From positions 1,129,856-1,193,855 of the forward strand of contig NZ_JAELVM010000001.1 in the NCBI RefSeq assembly GCF_016745235.1: a stretch of DNA of 64,000 bases, written 5' to 3'. Below, piece after piece: positions 61,162 to 64,000 of the stretch (position 1 is its first letter; each line of letters starts with the position of its first letter). The notes below the pieces were generated by a model. It saw only the letters and a program-made list of their open reading frames with translations. It was not told the DNA's origin and made no database searches. Made by a program: the position numbers and the translations under genes. Source of the stretch: Chryseobacterium endalhagicum (GTDB taxonomy: Bacteria > Bacteroidota > Bacteroidia > Flavobacteriales > Weeksellaceae).

Positions 61162-62069
61162 ACTGGATTGAGTTAAGAGCCTTAAACAGTATATACGCAA
61201 ATGGTGAGGTAAAGCTGAATGATACTTTGGTAAAAAGTGGGGAAATCAATTTTCTGATCAATTCTCTTAGTGTACTTGATACCTCACACAATAAGCTCTT
61301 TTGTTTAAATGGTTTTACGGACATATACGAAAAAGATTATTTGGAACAATACAATCACTATGAAACTTTTTTATCAGATAATGAATTGTTAAAACCACAA
61401 CTTCGTTTCGAAGAATCGGATATTAAAATATTGATAGGGATAAAAGAAGATATGGAAACGGGCAATTTATTGCCACTAAGAGAACAGATAATTAAAAAAG
61501 AGGCAACGGTAAGAATTGTCTCACTTATGTTTTTTAAAAATGAAAAATATCTATTAGGAAAAGAAGCTTTAATCAATGCTGTAAAGAAACTTTTGCAAAT
61601 TGAAGAGTTGGCCGATGATAAAGATCTTCAATACAAATACGTGCTAGAATGTAGCGCCCCCCAATGCATAGTACTCTGTGAAAATATCGATTTTTTAAAG
61701 CGTCCTACATTGGCCAGAGCCAACCAGATAGAGCTATGGTATGCAGGAGGTAAAAATGTTACCAAGTTGGATTATGCAAATACAAGAGGACTACCCATCT
61801 ATTACTCCTGTGATTGGGATTATGATGGCTTGTATGTAATTTACCCTTTAGTGAAAGAGAAAATCCCCAGCATCCAATTACTTACTCCCAATGGATCTCC
61901 GAAAGGGATTGAAGAAACAGAACATAATAGTAAATGGGAAAATATCAAAAATAAAAATATAGACACTGTGTTAACTCCTGAACAATTGAGCATTATGAAT
62001 GATTTAATCCGATGCAATCAATGGATAATAGAAGAATCAAATGATTTAATAGATATGATGAGAAAATAA
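61158..62069 (+). CDS. jetD: Wadjet JetD-like TOPRIM nuclease subunit
   Basis: 303 aa. The C-terminal TOPRIM domain shows Glu175 in CIVLCENIDFLKRP, then ELWYAGGKNVTKLDYANTRG, and the metal-binding Asp219, Asp221 and Asp223 in YYSCDWDYDGLYVIY. JetD proteins show the same order (Glu in ENxxxF, a Gly-Gly turn, then D-x-D-x-x-G). Most JetD have an N-terminal DUF3322-type arm and about 350-400 residues; this one is shorter, so part of the arm may be missing or changed. Its start overlaps the SMC stop by 4 bases. It would be the nuclease that cuts plasmid DNA held by the SMC complex. Confidence 0.78.
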   Translation: MNWIELRALNSIYANGEVKLNDTLVKSGEINFLINSLSVLDTSHNKLFCLNGFTDIYEKDYLEQYNHYETFLSDNELLKPQLRFEESDIKILIGIKEDMETGNLLPLREQIIKKEATVRIVSLMFFKNEKYLLGKEALINAVKKLLQIEELADDKDLQYKYVLECSAPQCIVLCENIDFLKRPTLARANQIELWYAGGKNVTKLDYANTRGLPIYYSCDWDYDGLYVIYPLVKEKIPSIQLLTPNGSPKGIEETEHNSKWENIKNKNIDTVLTPEQLSIMNDLIRCNQWIIEESNDLIDMMRK

Positions 62070-62170
62070 ATAGCTTTATTTTATGTCATTCAAAATACTG
62101 TAGCTACTTATTTTTCAAGATTCAAATTTGTTCTTAAAAATCATACAGGAATAGTTAGTCCTACTATATT

Positions 62171-62368
62171 TTAAACCTGACTGGCTTTTCTTTGCTGACT
62201 TCTTTCTTTTATAGTATCTACAGCCAGATAAACCACAGGAATCAAATCAATGTTAGCAGCATAGAGCTGGTCAGCCCACCTATCAGTACCCAAGCTAATC
62301 CGTTTTTCCATTCTGCTCCTGCTCCAGAGGTTTACCCATTCAAGGCGCTTTTTTACCTCATTTTTCAT
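62171..62368 (-). CDS. small hypothetical protein, right flank of the island
   Basis: 65 aa: MKNEVKKRLEWVNLWSRSRM, then EKRISLGTDRWADQLYAANI and a basic end (KERSQQRKASQV). Amphipathic helices with several Trp give it a protein-like composition, better than a random frame, and no gene lies on the other strand. No family is recognised. It lies between the defence operon and a TPR/AraC regulator, convergent with the former, and may mark the right side of the island. Confidence 0.4.
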   Translation of the reverse strand: MKNEVKKRLEWVNLWSRSRMEKRISLGTDRWADQLYAANIDLIPVVYLAVDTIKERSQQRKASQV

Positions 62369-62484
62369 TACTGCTGATTTATGTTAAAACTGGTAGTTCT
62401 ACCATCATTTTAACATAAAATTATTGAAAGGATCTATATGAATCCCACAAATTACTCAATCATAATATATTGAAAAGACAACGC

Positions 62485-64000
62485 TCAAATGTTTTTATCC
62501 TTCTTCAGGTTTTCAATAAAATAGGAAGGAGTGAAACCTGTTATCTTTTTGAAATGGATTACAAAGACCTGGCTGGAAGCAAAGCCACATTCCTCTGCAA
62601 GGTAGGTAATCTTATATTCCCTGTAACGTGGGTCTTCTACGAGCTTATGAGTGATATAGCTGATCCTTAACCCATTTATGTAATCATTGAAACTTTTTTC
62701 TCTGTGGATTTTAATGATCTCTGAAAGATATGTAGTATTAGTGTTCAGTTGCCCTGCCAGATAAGGCAAGTTGATATTCTTCTTCAGAAATTTACCTGAC
62801 ATCTCAAACTTATCCAGCTTTTGTAGAATGGATTTTGCTGTCTCATCGGTAATGCTTACAAGTGATTTGCTTCCATTCTCGTTACTCAATTTCTGAAACT
62901 CTTTACGCTCGGCTTTCTGAGTGTTTTCTTCTCTTATTTTAGTGATCAGTTCATCATATTTTTTGTGGGAGAGTTTACTTTTTCTTCTCCAGTATGTCCA
63001 ACCCGTCAAAGTGAATACAAGAAGGATCACCGCAGAAACTATAAATATACTCCTCACGGTATTCGTTTTTTCTTTTTCTTTATTCTCTATGATTATTTTT
63101 ACAGGAGTATTAATCCCTCTTTTTTCAGCATTTATTATACTGTCATTGAGTTTCATGTAAAAATCGGTATATTTCTTAGCATTTTGTTTATCACCTTTTG
63201 CTTCGCTAGCTCTATATAAGATTTCAAAAAGATCTCTTCTTACTTCTGGTAAATGACCTTCTTTTTCAAGTACAATCCCTCTTTGAGCATATACCATACT
63301 GCTGTCATATTTTTTCTGACTAAGGAAAAGCTTGGCCATTGAAGTGTGCGCCATAAGTGGAACAGGATTATTAAATTTATACTTTTTACAAATCACTAAA
63401 GCTTTATAGAAATAGTTCTGTGCTTCCTCTGTTTTTTTCTGCCGGGAACTTGTAGCTCCTAAGTTTACATAAATATTAGATAACTGCGCATTTTTTCTCA
63501 TCGCAATATTCTTATTTGTCTCACTTAATTGTTGGATTGCCCATAATTGCTTTAGGTAATATTTTTTTACCTTATCCAAATTGGGAGCAGATTCCCCTTT
63601 CATTGTTTCAACATATGCCAACCCGTCATATATTGCACTCAACGTGTAATATCTTTTGTCTTTATCTTCAATCTTTAGACTGTGTTTTAATGCTCTATTC
63701 AAACAATTTTCAGATTCATCGAGAAGACCTAAATATGAATACGAAGATGCTAGATTTGAATAGTTTGCAGAAATAAAAAACTCATCTTTTATATTCTTGA
63801 CCAATTCCTCATTTTCTTGACCTAATAAAGTCGCCTCTTTGTATTTTCCGCTTCCGTTAAAAGCTAACATCAGAAATATATTGCAGCGGAATACACCATA
63901 ATCATAGTCAATTTTTTTTGCTTTTTGCTTCGCTTTTTGCGCCTCTTTAATGAGCAATGGAGTATTTCCGGAGAACTCTAATTGGCTAAGTTCGCGGATT
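62485..64000 (-). CDS. TPR / membrane / AraC-type regulator, 5' end outside window
   Basis: The frame is open to the right edge of the window, so the N-terminus is missing; a TTG at 63957 is not the real start. What is seen is TPR repeats (YKEATLLGQENEELVKNIKD, LDESENCLNRALKHSLKI and TEEAQNYFYKALVICKKYKF), one membrane helix about 300 residues in (SIFIVSAVILLVFTLTGWTY), then a linker and an AraC double HTH (INLPYLAGQLNTNTTYLSEI ... ITYLAEECGFASSQVFVIHF). It has the same plan as the gene at 29382. The last 500 residues are nearly the whole protein by comparison with that gene. Confidence 0.85.
   Translation of the reverse strand, partial: IRELSQLEFSGNTPLLIKEAQKAKQKAKKIDYDYGVFRCNIFLMLAFNGSGKYKEATLLGQENEELVKNIKDEFFISANYSNLASSYSYLGLLDESENCLNRALKHSLKIEDKDKRYYTLSAIYDGLAYVETMKGESAPNLDKVKKYYLKQLWAIQQLSETNKNIAMRKNAQLSNIYVNLGATSSRQKKTEEAQNYFYKALVICKKYKFNNPVPLMAHTSMAKLFLSQKKYDSSMVYAQRGIVLEKEGHLPEVRRDLFEILYRASEAKGDKQNAKKYTDFYMKLNDSIINAEKRGINTPVKIIIENKEKEKTNTVRSIFIVSAVILLVFTLTGWTYWRRKSKLSHKKYDELITKIREENTQKAERKEFQKLSNENGSKSLVSITDETAKSILQKLDKFEMSGKFLKKNINLPYLAGQLNTNTTYLSEIIKIHREKSFNDYINGLRISYITHKLVEDPRYREYKITYLAEECGFASSQVFVIHFKKITGFTPSYFIENLKKDKNI

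Larger units (their letters stand above)
48187..62170. mobile_element. mnmE-linked defence island
   Basis: From the mnmE stop to just before the small minus-strand gene at 62171, all genes are on the plus strand, AT-rich, and of mobile or defence type: two HTH/recombinase modules and a six-gene operon. The left edge at the mnmE 3' end is sharp; the right edge is set only by the change of strand and gene type. No flanking direct repeat of the mnmE end was found by eye. Confidence 0.6.

Overview
The window looks like chromosome of a Flavobacteriia bacterium of the Chryseobacterium group (Bacteroidota). The DNA is AT-rich. Start codons lack clear Shine-Dalgarno sequences, and several genes follow the Bacteroidota -7 element TAnnTTTG. 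Secreted proteins carry type IX secretion (T9SS) type A tails. The household genes (fabH, pruA, mnmE, a poxvirus-type topoisomerase IB, small LxxC lipoproteins) fit this group. The genus assignment is inference from protein style; no rRNA is present.

Layout. 1-5.7 kb: a 5'-truncated TPR/membrane/HTH regulator, a secreted protein, an HxlR regulator divergent from a quinone-reductase-like flavoprotein with a clear shared operator, and a T9SS-tagged beta-propeller protein. 5.8-8.1 kb: a low-GC single gene fusing an ABC-type ATPase to a DUF4435-like (TOPRIM-related) nuclease domain, a likely one-gene relative of the PARIS/AbiL anti-phage systems. 8.2-12.1 kb: patatin-like lipase, CorA-type transporter, fabH. 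12.4-13.1 kb: frameshifted IS1-family transposase. 13.2-21.8 kb: a secreted RHS/YD-repeat operon (T9SS-tagged propeller, 939-aa YD-repeat protein, 1219-aa RHS protein with a variable tip, small membrane protein). 22.3-27.7 kb: a small integrated element with a replication-like protein, a 59-aa gene, an excisionase-like HTH protein and a tyrosine recombinase. 28-46.5 kb: ordinary chromosome (thioredoxin-TPR protein, AraC regulators, TraB/GumN protein, lipoproteins, a MarR/thiol gene group, pruA, topoisomerase IB, Xaa-Pro aminopeptidase, Crp regulator, oxidoreductases), with two families of dispersed intergenic repeats and two candidate non-coding RNAs.

46.8-62.1 kb is the most interesting part. 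The 3' end of mnmE, a known island insertion site in other bacteria, is followed by two tandem copies of a zinc-finger/HTH gene plus tyrosine recombinase gene (the first recombinase cut short). Then comes a tightly packed six-gene operon: class 2 OLD nuclease, UvrD-like helicase (a Gabija-like pair), and four genes matching the Wadjet/MksBEF-G plan: kleisin-like JetA, KITE-like JetB, MukB-like SMC JetC and TOPRIM nuclease JetD. The last part of the window holds a small unknown gene and a TPR/AraC regulator running off the end.

How the parts work together: the OLD/helicase pair would act on invading phage DNA, and the SMC complex with JetD would extrude and cut small circular plasmids, so the operon could guard against both invader types. 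The PARIS-like gene at 5.8 kb would add an abortive layer. These roles are inferred from family knowledge; only the gene order, overlaps and motifs are seen directly.
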